64,000 bases of DNA. Source: DATGMS01 sp035303945. Its GTDB lineage: Bacteria; Bacteroidota; Bacteroidia; Cytophagales; Cyclobacteriaceae. The translations under genes were made by a program, and so were the position numbers. Each line of letters begins with the position of its first letter. Position 1 is the first letter of the stretch. Under the pieces are notes generated by a model. That model saw only the letters and a list, made by a program, of their open reading frames with translations. It was not told the DNA's origin and searched no databases. This document shows positions 8,812-18,079 of this stretch, piece by piece. The DNA is taken from the NCBI GenBank assembly GCA_035303945.1, contig DATGQZ010000017.1:26824-90823 (forward strand), written 5' to 3'.

Positions 8812-11800
8812 ATGAAGCCAAAATCACCCCACCTAAAATTTGGTTTGCTATTGCTCCTGCTTAGCTATAGCAGCCTCAGCCTTTCAGAAGGAAGTTCCTG
8901 GACACAACCTCAACGGGAATACACCTTCTTCAACCCCCAGAAGAGCATTTCCTTGCGGAGTGCATTGAAAGAGGTCGAGCAAAACTATAAAGTCTCCATA
9001 GCCTACAAAAGCGAACTTCTCCAAAATCGTTTTGCTAAGGAGAAGCCTGATTTTTCGGCACCCATTGAGGAAGCGTTGACCGGGCTGCTCAGGGAACATC
9101 CGCTACAGTTTAAAAAGATCAGGGATAACTTCTATCTAATAGAAAGGCATAATGCTCCCCTACCTCCCTCCACACGAGACAGGACCCAAGAAACCATAGC
9201 CACTTCCTCTGAACAAGACGATATCACGGTAAGAGGAACTGTGACTTCTAAAAGCGACCGTCAGACCATCCCTGGGGTAAACATTTTGATCAAGGGTACT
9301 TCGACCGGAACGGTAACTGACTTCGACGGCGCGTACAGCCTGTCTGTTCCGGAAGATGGCGTGTTGGTATTCTCTTCCATCGGCTATGCCACGCAGGAGA
9401 TTCAGGTCAACGGAAGGGAAATCATTGATGTTGCTTTAGAAGATGACCTGCAAAATCTAGAGGAAGTGATTGTGGTAGGCTACGGAACGCAATTGAAGGA
9501 AGAGCTTTCCGGAGCGGTTTCCTCTATTTCAAGTGCAAAAATGAACAACTCCACCGAAGCAGCTGCGCTGGGAAGGATACAAGGTCAGGTGTCAGGTGTC
9601 ACCATCACCAATTCAAGCACACCAGGTGGGTCAGCTAGTATGCGGATTAGAGGCCTCGGCACCATCAATGATTCCAACCCTTTGTATGTGATTGATGGAG
9701 TTCCGGTAGGCCCTTCTAACGACATCAATCCCAATGACATCGAATCCATATCCATTTTAAAGGACGCTTCTTCTGCCGGCATTTACGGCACAAGAGGAGC
9801 TAACGGTGTAGTCTTGATTACCACCAAAAAAGGCCGTAAAAACCAAGCCCCGAACATCAACCTGAATATTCGAACCGGTGTAAAACAGCCCGGCAAAAGC
9901 TACGACCTGTTAAACACGCAACAATACGGAGAAATGCTATGGCTCACAGCTAAAAATCAGGGCAATAAGCCTGGGGTCAATTGGAGCCATCCCCATTACG
10001 GAAGCGGTACAGAACCTAGGATTCCTGACTATATCTTTCCCGTAGGTGCGATGGAGGGAGATGGCGGAACAGATCCCGCAAATTATAGCTATGATCCTTT
10101 TGGAAGAGAAGTCTACAGTGCCATTGTCAAAGCTAACAAAGTAGGGACTGACTGGTTTGATGAGATCACGAGAAACGGTTTTGCACAAGAATACAACCTG
10201 TCGGTTGATGGTGGCGGGCAACAGGTAATTTATTCAGCATCTGCTGCTTATCTTGACGAAAACGGCATTTTGGATCACACCGGATTCAAAAGGTTTTCCT
10301 TCAGAAATAATACCGAAGCAACAGTCTTTTCCGATAGGATTAAAATAGGTCAATCGCTGATGGTGTCACTTACTAAGCCAAGGGGAAATCTAAGTGATAA
10401 TGGCGAAGGTTCTCCCATTGCCAATACCTATAAGCTCCAGCCCATCATTCCCGTCTACGATATCATGGGTAATTATGCTGGTTCACGACCGATCAACTTA
10501 GGAGAATCGCAGAATCCCAGAGCACAGTTGGACCGGGCGAGGTTGAACGAAACCCGAAACTTTCGCATTTTGGGAAGCATCTTTGCCGAAGCTAAGCTGA
10601 TGGAAAACCTGACTGTGAGATCATTGTTCGGATACAACCACAGTGAGCACAATAGCTTGTCCCGCACCATGCCTACTCCAGAGCATTACCAAATTGTTAT
10701 TCCTTCCGTCAATGCCTCCATCAACGATACCTTTCAGTGGAATTGGAGCAACACCCTGGATTACAACAGAACCTTCCATGAGAAACATAGGCTCAGTGTA
10801 ATTCTAGGCACTGAGGCTGTCGAAAGCAAATACACCTGGCTCACTGCATCCCGTAATGAATTCTTCTCCTTAGACCCGGAGTACATGCAGCTGTCAGCCG
10901 GTGAAGGCGAACAACGAAGCGCTGGCTCCGGAAGTGAATGGTCCCTTTTCTCGCTTTTTGGAAGGATCAACTATAATTTGAGCAGGAAATATATTGCAGA
11001 GGCTACTATCCGTAGAGACGGCTCCTCGAGATTTGGTCAGTCAAACCGCTTTGCTTACTTCCCCGCTGGATCCGTGGCGTGGGTAGCTTCGGAGGAAGGC
11101 TTTATGAGCGGAACCAGAGACTGGCTCGACTTTTTCAAGATCCGCTTAGGCGCAGGTATTTCAGGAAATGATCGCATTGGCGACTATAATGTGTACTCCA
11201 CCTTTGGAACCGATATATCTTATGCCGCCTACGACCTTACCGGCTCAAATACCAGCGTGATCTCAGGCTTTATGCCTGTAGAGCTGGGAAATACCAATGT
11301 GAGCTGGGAGACCACGCAGACCGTCAACCTCGGTTTGGACTTCTCGCTCTTCAACTCCTTAAATGTAGCTTTGGACATTTGGAAGCGAAATACCAATGAT
11401 ATGCTATACCGGCTTAGCATTCCTGAAGTCAGCGGTATTGCTACTGCACCCTATGTGAACATTGGCAAAATGCAAAACAAGGGTTTTGATCTCCAACTGG
11501 ACTGGGGAAATGCTACGTTAGGGGGGCAACTCACCTATAATGTGACGTTAACGCTCTCCCATTATACCAATCGCGTCTTGAATCTCTCTGATGAAGTCAG
11601 CGAGGAAGTAATCATGGGAGACTTCAGAAACCTAAACTACCTGAGGTCAACGGGCGGCAGATCCTTTCCCGAATTCTATGGTTATGTGGTGGACGGGTTT
11701 TTCCACACGCAGGAAGAAGTGGATAGTCACCCAAAAGCATTCGGTCCAAGCGGAAACTATAACCAGTTAGGTCGTTTTAAATACCGAGATGTAAACGGTG

Positions 11801-12348
11801 ACCAGGTTATCAACAATGCGGACATGACTTATATCGGCAATCCCCATCCAGACTTTACTGGAGGCCTAAACCTGGATCTAGGCTATCGCAACTTGGATTT
11901 AAGGATCTTCTTTTATGGAAGCTATGGCAATGACATGATCAACTTGTCCAGGCGATTTATCGATTTTGGGATGTTTGACAGCAATTACCGAACAGACGTT
12001 CTCTACAAATCCTGGGGAAGCCCTTATTTACAAGACAATCGGGATGCTAAATTACCTATTCACGACCTAAACGATGGATCCGTCCAACCTTCTACAGCCT
12101 TTGTCGAAGATGGCTCCTTCTTACGGCTTAAAAATATTCGGTTAGGATACACATTCCCAGAGCATCTTAAATCCCGCCTGAAAACTAAAAGTCTGAGGGT
12201 ATATGGACAGGTTACCAACCTTTTCACACTCACCAACTACAGTGGTCTTGATCCGGAACTGAATTCAGCTGTAAACAGAATGGGACTGGACTTAGGATCT
12301 TGGCCCACCCCAGGTGAAATCACCTTGGGACTTTCCATTGGACTTTAA
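8812..12348 (+). CDS. SusC-family TonB-dependent transporter with STN signalling domain
   Basis: Outer-membrane transporter of 1178 aa. After the signal peptide comes a secretin/TonB short N-terminal (STN) domain (about residues 45-115, SLRSALKEVEQNYKVSIAYKSE), which contacts the FecR protein in the periplasm. A carboxypeptidase-regulatory-like domain follows (about 138-215, VRGTVTSKSDRQTIPGVNIL), then the box LEEVIVVGYGTQ, a plug (about 220-340) and the barrel. The STN domain, together with the adjacent sigma and FecR genes, predicts that binding of its ligand switches on this locus. The SusD gene begins 16 bases after its stop codon. Confidence 0.94.
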   Translation: MKPKSPHLKFGLLLLLLSYSSLSLSEGSSWTQPQREYTFFNPQKSISLRSALKEVEQNYKVSIAYKSELLQNRFAKEKPDFSAPIEEALTGLLREHPLQFKKIRDNFYLIERHNAPLPPSTRDRTQETIATSSEQDDITVRGTVTSKSDRQTIPGVNILIKGTSTGTVTDFDGAYSLSVPEDGVLVFSSIGYATQEIQVNGREIIDVALEDDLQNLEEVIVVGYGTQLKEELSGAVSSISSAKMNNSTEAAALGRIQGQVSGVTITNSSTPGGSASMRIRGLGTINDSNPLYVIDGVPVGPSNDINPNDIESISILKDASSAGIYGTRGANGVVLITTKKGRKNQAPNINLNIRTGVKQPGKSYDLLNTQQYGEMLWLTAKNQGNKPGVNWSHPHYGSGTEPRIPDYIFPVGAMEGDGGTDPANYSYDPFGREVYSAIVKANKVGTDWFDEITRNGFAQEYNLSVDGGGQQVIYSASAAYLDENGILDHTGFKRFSFRNNTEATVFSDRIKIGQSLMVSLTKPRGNLSDNGEGSPIANTYKLQPIIPVYDIMGNYAGSRPINLGESQNPRAQLDRARLNETRNFRILGSIFAEAKLMENLTVRSLFGYNHSEHNSLSRTMPTPEHYQIVIPSVNASINDTFQWNWSNTLDYNRTFHEKHRLSVILGTEAVESKYTWLTASRNEFFSLDPEYMQLSAGEGEQRSAGSGSEWSLFSLFGRINYNLSRKYIAEATIRRDGSSRFGQSNRFAYFPAGSVAWVASEEGFMSGTRDWLDFFKIRLGAGISGNDRIGDYNVYSTFGTDISYAAYDLTGSNTSVISGFMPVELGNTNVSWETTQTVNLGLDFSLFNSLNVALDIWKRNTNDMLYRLSIPEVSGIATAPYVNIGKMQNKGFDLQLDWGNATLGGQLTYNVTLTLSHYTNRVLNLSDEVSEEVIMGDFRNLNYLRSTGGRSFPEFYGYVVDGFFHTQEEVDSHPKAFGPSGNYNQLGRFKYRDVNGDQVINNADMTYIGNPHPDFTGGLNLDLGYRNLDLRIFFYGSYGNDMINLSRRFIDFGMFDSNYRTDVLYKSWGSPYLQDNRDAKLPIHDLNDGSVQPSTAFVEDGSFLRLKNIRLGYTFPEHLKSRLKTKSLRVYGQVTNLFTLTNYSGLDPELNSAVNRMGLDLGSWPTPGEITLGLSIGL

Positions 12349-12364
12349 TCAAAAGCAACAAATC

Positions 12365-14179
12365 ATGAAAAATATATCTGTCATATTGGCTATACTAATT
12401 ATCCTGGGAAGCAGCTGGTCCTGTTCAGAGGAATTTCTGGACCACAAGCCCCTTGGAACAACCTCCGAAAATGTTTTTTACAACGAAAACGGCATTAATG
12501 CGCTCTTGACGGGAGTATATGGGGTTGTAAGTGGTGTCGCGCCTGGCACCAACTATGGCGCTTCTATCCAAAACTGGGTGTATGGATCCGTGATGTCAGA
12601 TGATGCCTACAAGGGATCAGAATTTACAGATGCCGTACCTTTTAACTCACTGGAGAGGTGGGAAACCTTAACAGACAACATCTATGTAGCTGAGAAGTGG
12701 CGTGCCACTATAGGTGCTGGAGTGACGAGAAGCAATATGGTACTGAAGATCTTGAATGATACCGAGGGGATTGATGGAAGCACCAGATCGCGCCTAGAGG
12801 GTGAAGCCCGGTTTTTGAGGGCCTTATTCAATTTTGAGGCTTGGTTGGTTTTCGAGAATATCCCCATTATTACAGAAGACACCGAAGACCCTGCATCCGT
12901 GTCTAATATAAATCCGGAAGGGGCAGTGCTGCAGCATATTGTCAATGACTTAGAATTTGCCTGGAATAATTTACCAGAGACACAATCAGAGGTGGGTCGC
13001 CCTACACGCTACGCAGCTATGGCATTGGCTGCAAGAGCCTACATGCAGGAGCTTGAATATACTAAAGCCAAACCGCTCCTGGATGAGATTATAAACAGTG
13101 GCAAGTATACAATGATGCCAAGATTTATGGATAACTATAGAATCGCCACCAATAATAATGCTGAATCGATCTTCGAAATCCAAGCTAGCGTCAATGACGG
13201 TTCCAACGGCTCCATGAACGGCCAAATGGGCATTGGATTAAACTTTCCATACCCCGGCGAGATTAGCATGTGCTGCGGTTTTCATCAACCTTCTCAAAAT
13301 TTGGTCAATGCTTTTAAGGTCGATGCCGCCGGGCTTCCTCTATTTGACACCTTCAATGAGGTTGACTTAAAGAACGATCAGGGCTTAGAGTCAACAGATG
13401 TATTTGTTCCCTTTGATGATGAAGTGGATCCCCGTTTGGATTGGACCGTTAGCAGGAGAGGAATCCCCTATCGAGATTGGGGAATAAATCCAGGTAGAAG
13501 ATGGATCAGAGACCAACCTTTTGGGGGCCCTTATTTACCTGCTTCAAAACCCATATTTAACAGAAAAGAGAAAGGAACACTATCAACCACCACGGGATGG
13601 ATGGCAGGTGTAAATGCCAACAACTACCGCTACCTGCGCCTCACCCATATTTTACTCTGGAGAGCTGAAATTGCTGCATTTGAGGGCGATCTTGAACTAA
13701 CCAGACAGTATGTCAACATGATCAGAGAACGCGCCGGTAATGAGGTAGTAATGGGCAAAGTCCTCATCAACAGGTTCCCCTCCACCACCTATCCATGGGG
13801 TGAGGGCACATCAGATTCCGACTATATGACTGGGGGCAGCGTGGATTGGTCACAGCCGGCAGCTAACTATAAGATTGGGCTATATCCTCCATTCACCAAT
13901 GCTGCTGCAGCAATGCGGGCTGTGCAGTGGGAACTTCGGTTAGAATTTGCAACAGAAGGTCTTCGTTTCTTTGACCTCCGTCGATGGGATAGTCACAGCA
14001 ACCCCGACTTTAGGGTAGACATGGCCAAAACATTAAATGACTTTGCAGTTAAGGATCTTCGAATCAGAAATACCATGCAGGGTGCTCAATTTAATCCGGA
14101 ACGAGACAAATATTTACCCATTCCTCAAAACCAAATTAATCTTCAACCCGATGTATTGGTACAAAATCCGGGATATTAG
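12365..14179 (+). CDS. RagB/SusD-family outer-membrane lipoprotein
   Basis: SusD-type ligand-binding lipoprotein of 604 aa, partner of the STN-bearing SusC. I place the start at ATG 12365, because from there the protein opens with a proper lipoprotein signal (MKNISVILAI onward, Cys20). A frame-compatible ATG at 12314 lies inside the SusC gene and would spoil the signal peptide. The conserved C-terminal region is present (AVQWELRLEFATEGLRFFDLRRW, ending in VLVQNPGY). A Cys-rich patch (ISMCCGFHQPSQN) in the middle is unusual for the family. It is followed after 84 bases by the PSD1 haem protein gene. Confidence 0.93.
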   Translation: MKNISVILAILIILGSSWSCSEEFLDHKPLGTTSENVFYNENGINALLTGVYGVVSGVAPGTNYGASIQNWVYGSVMSDDAYKGSEFTDAVPFNSLERWETLTDNIYVAEKWRATIGAGVTRSNMVLKILNDTEGIDGSTRSRLEGEARFLRALFNFEAWLVFENIPIITEDTEDPASVSNINPEGAVLQHIVNDLEFAWNNLPETQSEVGRPTRYAAMALAARAYMQELEYTKAKPLLDEIINSGKYTMMPRFMDNYRIATNNNAESIFEIQASVNDGSNGSMNGQMGIGLNFPYPGEISMCCGFHQPSQNLVNAFKVDAAGLPLFDTFNEVDLKNDQGLESTDVFVPFDDEVDPRLDWTVSRRGIPYRDWGINPGRRWIRDQPFGGPYLPASKPIFNRKEKGTLSTTTGWMAGVNANNYRYLRLTHILLWRAEIAAFEGDLELTRQYVNMIRERAGNEVVMGKVLINRFPSTTYPWGEGTSDSDYMTGGSVDWSQPAANYKIGLYPPFTNAAAAMRAVQWELRLEFATEGLRFFDLRRWDSHSNPDFRVDMAKTLNDFAVKDLRIRNTMQGAQFNPERDKYLPIPQNQINLQPDVLVQNPGY

Positions 14180-14263
14180 CGTATATTTAAAGCTATGGAA
14201 ATATCATCCATAAGCCATACATCGTAGTGAAGCTCGAATAAACCAGCTATAAATTAACTTGTC

Positions 14264-16576
14264 ATGTCCAACAACGGAGCAATTATTTCTTTCCTCCTCT
14301 TTACCGTTCTCTTTACCGCATGCAGCAAGGAGGGAGAGAAGTCAGGCTCGCTCAAATCAGCCGACCAAGTCAGCTATAACTTCCATGTCCGACCCATTCT
14401 ATCGGACAACTGTTTTGCATGCCATGGTCCTGATGCCAATAAGAGAGAGGCGGGATTACGATTAGATGAGCCAGAGGCTGCCTATGCTGCCCTAAAGGAT
14501 AACCCGGAATTCCATGCTATTGTGCCGGGAGATCCCAACAAGTCTGAAGCGCTCAGGCGGATATTGTCTGACAATCCGGATGAGATGATGCCTCCCCCTT
14601 CTTCCAATCTGAGTTTGACAGAAGAGGAAATCAGCATCCTCAAAAGGTGGATTTCACAGGGAGCCAAATATGAACCTCACTGGGCATTTGTCACCCCCGT
14701 GAAAAGCGCCCTTCCCAATGTCAAAGACAAGGACTGGCCGTCAAACGAGATTGACTACTTCGTATGGGATAAGATGAGAAGCCACGGGCTTAAACCCAAT
14801 CCAGAAGCTTCCAAAGTACATCTCTTGAAACGCTTGAGTTTGGATTTAACAGGCTTACCACCCGATCCGAGATTGATGGAGCAATATGTAGCTGATGAAG
14901 CTCCCGATGCGTACGAACGAATGGTAGATCACTTTCTTGAAGATCCTGCCTACGGCGAAAAGCTGGCGATCTTGTGGATGGATATTTCCCGATATTCTGA
15001 CTCTTACGGCTATCAGGATGACAATGTAAGAACCCAGTGGCCTTATAGGGATTGGGTAATTCATGCGTTCAACAAAAATCTGCCTTACGATCAATTTATT
15101 ACTTGGCAACTAGCTGGAGATCTGCTGCCCAATGCCAATAAAGAACAGATTTTGGCAACCGCTTTTAATCGCAACCATAAATATACCGAAGAAGGAGGGG
15201 TGATAGATGAAGAATATCGGGTAGAATATGTTGTTGACAAAACCAATACATTTAGCAAGGCCATCATTGGTATGACGGTGGAATGCGCACAGTGCCATGA
15301 TCATAAATACGATCCTATCTCGCAAGAGAATTATTTCCAGCTGTACGCTTTCTTTAACAACACACCTGAAAAAGGCTATGAAGGAGATGTAAGTCAGTCC
15401 AAACCAGCCAAAACGCCTATCCTTTTTATTGAAAGGGAAGATACGGAGGAACTGCTCAGCTTCTTGAACAAAAAAGACACTGCCCGGTTGATGGTATCGG
15501 TAATGGAAGAGTTCAAGGATACGGTAAGACAAACCTTTATACTGAACAGAGGTCTGTATGATGCTCCGACCACCGCAGTAAGCCCTGCAACGCCTGCATC
15601 CATCATGCCCTTTCCCGACACACTGCCTAAAAACAGGTTGGGGCTGGCCCAATGGACGGTCGCAAAGGAAAATCCCCTCACCGCAAGGGTTTTTGTAAAC
15701 CTCATTTGGCAGGAGATCTTTGGGACCGGACTGGTGAAGACCGCCGGCGACTTCGGTATGCAAGGTGACATGCCCACCCATCCGGAGCTATTGGATTGGC
15801 TAGCAGTAGATTTTATGGAAAATGGATGGGACATCAAGCGGCTGATCAAATTGATCGTCACTTCCTCAACCTACAAACAATCCGCGATCGTCAACAAAGA
15901 AAAACTGGAGAAAGATCCTGACAACGTGTACTTGTCTAGTGCACCACGACTGAGGCTCAACGCTGAAAACATACGTGACCTGGTGCTGGCCAGCAGTGGC
16001 TTGTTGATAAAAGAGATCGGTGGACCTAGTGTCAAACCCTACCAACCTGATGGCTTGTGGGAAGCAGCAACTTCCGGGCGAGGAGAGCTTGCGGTTTACA
16101 GGCAGGATAAAGGCGAAGATCTTTATCGCAGAGGTCTTTACACCTTTATCAAACTCACATCGCCTCCGCCATCTTTGGCCATCTTTGATGCGAGCAACCG
16201 AGACCTTTGTGAGGTTACGCGGGGCAGAACCAATACGCCACTCCAAGCCTTGGTGATGCTCAATGATCCACTGGTTTTGGAAGCCTCAAGGGTATTGGCA
16301 ACTCGCCTCATGAAAAGCCACCAACAACCAGAGGCAGCTATTGAAGAGGCATTTAAGCGGATTGTATGCCGGTTCCCGGAAAAAAAGGAACTTACACTAC
16401 TCAGTGAATACTATCAGGAAGAGCTGAAAAAGTTCAAGTCAGATCCGGAAGATGCTGAAAATGTATTATCAGCAGGAGAATACCCCATGGAAGAAGCAAA
16501 ATCGCCGGAGTTGGCCGCGCTCATGCATGTAGTGGTAGCATTGTATAATTTAGAAGAGACTATAACAAAGACGTGA
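14264..16576 (+). CDS. PSD1-type lipoprotein: planctomycete cytochrome c + DUF1549 + DUF1553
   Basis: Secreted lipoprotein of 770 aa (lipobox Cys20). An N-terminal planctomycete-type cytochrome c domain carries one haem-binding CFACH motif at residues 50-54 and the usual REAGLRLD and MPPP segments. DUF1549 follows (about 165-375) with a second CxxCH (CAQCH, 341-345, then DHKYDP), and DUF1553 (about 470-730, with NRLGLAQWTVAKENPLTARV and NTPLQALVMLNDPLVLEASR). The reaction of this family is unknown; it is abundant in Planctomycetes and Verrucomicrobia beside DUF1501 genes and sulfatases, and redox chemistry on polysaccharides or other polymers is commonly suspected. Its stop codon overlaps the start of the DUF1501 gene by one base, showing translational coupling. 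Confidence 0.9.
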   Translation: MSNNGAIISFLLFTVLFTACSKEGEKSGSLKSADQVSYNFHVRPILSDNCFACHGPDANKREAGLRLDEPEAAYAALKDNPEFHAIVPGDPNKSEALRRILSDNPDEMMPPPSSNLSLTEEEISILKRWISQGAKYEPHWAFVTPVKSALPNVKDKDWPSNEIDYFVWDKMRSHGLKPNPEASKVHLLKRLSLDLTGLPPDPRLMEQYVADEAPDAYERMVDHFLEDPAYGEKLAILWMDISRYSDSYGYQDDNVRTQWPYRDWVIHAFNKNLPYDQFITWQLAGDLLPNANKEQILATAFNRNHKYTEEGGVIDEEYRVEYVVDKTNTFSKAIIGMTVECAQCHDHKYDPISQENYFQLYAFFNNTPEKGYEGDVSQSKPAKTPILFIEREDTEELLSFLNKKDTARLMVSVMEEFKDTVRQTFILNRGLYDAPTTAVSPATPASIMPFPDTLPKNRLGLAQWTVAKENPLTARVFVNLIWQEIFGTGLVKTAGDFGMQGDMPTHPELLDWLAVDFMENGWDIKRLIKLIVTSSTYKQSAIVNKEKLEKDPDNVYLSSAPRLRLNAENIRDLVLASSGLLIKEIGGPSVKPYQPDGLWEAATSGRGELAVYRQDKGEDLYRRGLYTFIKLTSPPPSLAIFDASNRDLCEVTRGRTNTPLQALVMLNDPLVLEASRVLATRLMKSHQQPEAAIEEAFKRIVCRFPEKKELTLLSEYYQEELKKFKSDPEDAENVLSAGEYPMEEAKSPELAALMHVVVALYNLEETITKT

Positions 16577-18033
16577 TGGAAAAGGAACAATTAGAACATG
16601 GCCTAAACATGAATAGGAGGAAATTCCTATCGCGCTTGAGCCTTGGCTTGGGAAGTGCTGCGTTGGGATCACTATTAATCCCAGACTTGCTGTCTGGAAG
16701 GCTCGCTTCTAATGAAGAAGCCATGATGGAAGCGATTCCCCATTTTGCACCCAAAGCAAAACGTGTAATCTATCTCTTTCAAAACGGCGCTCCCTCCCAG
16801 TTGGAAACGTTTGATTACAAGCCGCTCCTAAGGGAAAAAATGGGTGAAGAACTTCCTGATTCGGTACGAAAAGGTCAACGGCTCACCGGGATGACATCAG
16901 GGCAGTCATCGTTCCCGCTAGTGGGCTCTTATTATGACTTCAAACAGTATGGAGAATCAAGGGCTTGGATCAGTGACCTGTTTCCGCATACTGCAAAGAT
17001 AGTGGACGATCTCTGCATTATAAGGTCAATGCATACGGAAGCCATAAATCATGACCCCGCATTGACTTTCTTCCAGACAGGCGCCCAGGTAGGCAATCGT
17101 CCCAGCATGGGCGCGTGGTTGAGTTATGGCCTCGGGAGTGAGAATCAGAACTTACCCAGCTTTTGTGTACTGCTCTCTAGAGGTAAAGGCAACGGCCAAG
17201 GCGTTTACTCAAAACTTTGGACCAACGGCTTTTTGGATTCTGTTCATCAAGGCGTGCAGTTTTCGAGTAGCGACGACCCTGTGCTCTACCTCAACGATCC
17301 TGCAGGTGTGAAGGGCACCGACCGGCGCAGAATGCTGGACAAAATCGCCCAATTGAACGAAATCAGCTATAAAGAATTTGGTGATCCGGAGATTTATGCG
17401 AAGATACAACAGTATGAAATGGCTTACCGAATGCAGACGGCAGTTCCTGAGGTGACGGATGTGTCTAAAGAACCGGCCGATATAGTTAAAATGTATGGAC
17501 CTGAGTGCTTGGTGCCAGGCACCTATGCCGCAAATTGCTTATTGGCCAGAAAGCTATCTGAAAGCGGCGTTCGCTTTGTGCAGCTGTACCACCAAGGCTG
17601 GGATCAACATGGCAACCTCCCCAACGAAATGGCGGGACAGGCGAAGGATGTGGACCAAGCTTCCGCTGCCCTGGTGACGGACCTCAAACAACGAGGCCTT
17701 CTGGATGAAACTTTGGTGATTTGGGGTGGTGAATTCGGCAGAACCAACTATTGTCAAGGGCGTATGGCGTTTGACAATTATGGGCGAGATCATCATCCAA
17801 AATGTTTCTCCATCTGGATGGCTGGAGGCGGCGTTAAGCCGGGAATTGTTTATGGCGAAACGGATGAGTTTGGCTACAACATCATCAAAGATCCCGTCCA
17901 TGTCCATGATTTCCAAGCCACCGTACTTCATCAGCTAGGGATAGATCATGAGAAGATGGTCTACAAGCATTTGGGCAGACGGTTTAGACTCACCGATGTT
18001 TCCGGTAAAGTGGTAAAGGATCTTATCACTTAA
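16576..18033 (+). CDS. DUF1501 family protein, Tat-exported
   Basis: DUF1501 protein of 485 aa, an alkaline-phosphatase/sulfatase-superfamily fold of unknown substrate. The N-terminus has a twin-arginine signal (NRRKFLSRLSLGLGSAALGS), so it is exported folded, fitting a metal- or cofactor-bearing enzyme. Diagnostic stretches are YLFQNGAPSQLETFDYKP near the N-terminus, GWDQHGNLP, IWGGEFGRT and GRDHHPKCFSIWMAGGGVKPG towards the C-terminus. The start ATG 16576 overlaps the upstream TGA; a GTG one codon earlier and the ATG at 16612 just before the twin Arg are alternatives. DUF1501 and PSD1 proteins are almost always paired, which suggests they work on the same substrate. Confidence 0.92.
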   Translation: MEKEQLEHGLNMNRRKFLSRLSLGLGSAALGSLLIPDLLSGRLASNEEAMMEAIPHFAPKAKRVIYLFQNGAPSQLETFDYKPLLREKMGEELPDSVRKGQRLTGMTSGQSSFPLVGSYYDFKQYGESRAWISDLFPHTAKIVDDLCIIRSMHTEAINHDPALTFFQTGAQVGNRPSMGAWLSYGLGSENQNLPSFCVLLSRGKGNGQGVYSKLWTNGFLDSVHQGVQFSSSDDPVLYLNDPAGVKGTDRRRMLDKIAQLNEISYKEFGDPEIYAKIQQYEMAYRMQTAVPEVTDVSKEPADIVKMYGPECLVPGTYAANCLLARKLSESGVRFVQLYHQGWDQHGNLPNEMAGQAKDVDQASAALVTDLKQRGLLDETLVIWGGEFGRTNYCQGRMAFDNYGRDHHPKCFSIWMAGGGVKPGIVYGETDEFGYNIIKDPVHVHDFQATVLHQLGIDHEKMVYKHLGRRFRLTDVSGKVVKDLIT

Positions 18034-18079
18034 ACCCTCACCCCAGCTTTACATCCGCGACAATTAAATTGACGATTAC

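Noticed and set aside
12314..12364. Upstream ATG for the second SusD gene
   Set aside because: It falls inside the SusC gene and puts a charged stretch before the lipoprotein signal peptide.
15110..15781. Open frame of 223 codons on the minus strand across the PSD1 gene
   Set aside because: It mirrors the well-supported PSD1 coding sequence; its product has no family features and is rich in Phe/Cys/Arg as expected for a shadow frame.
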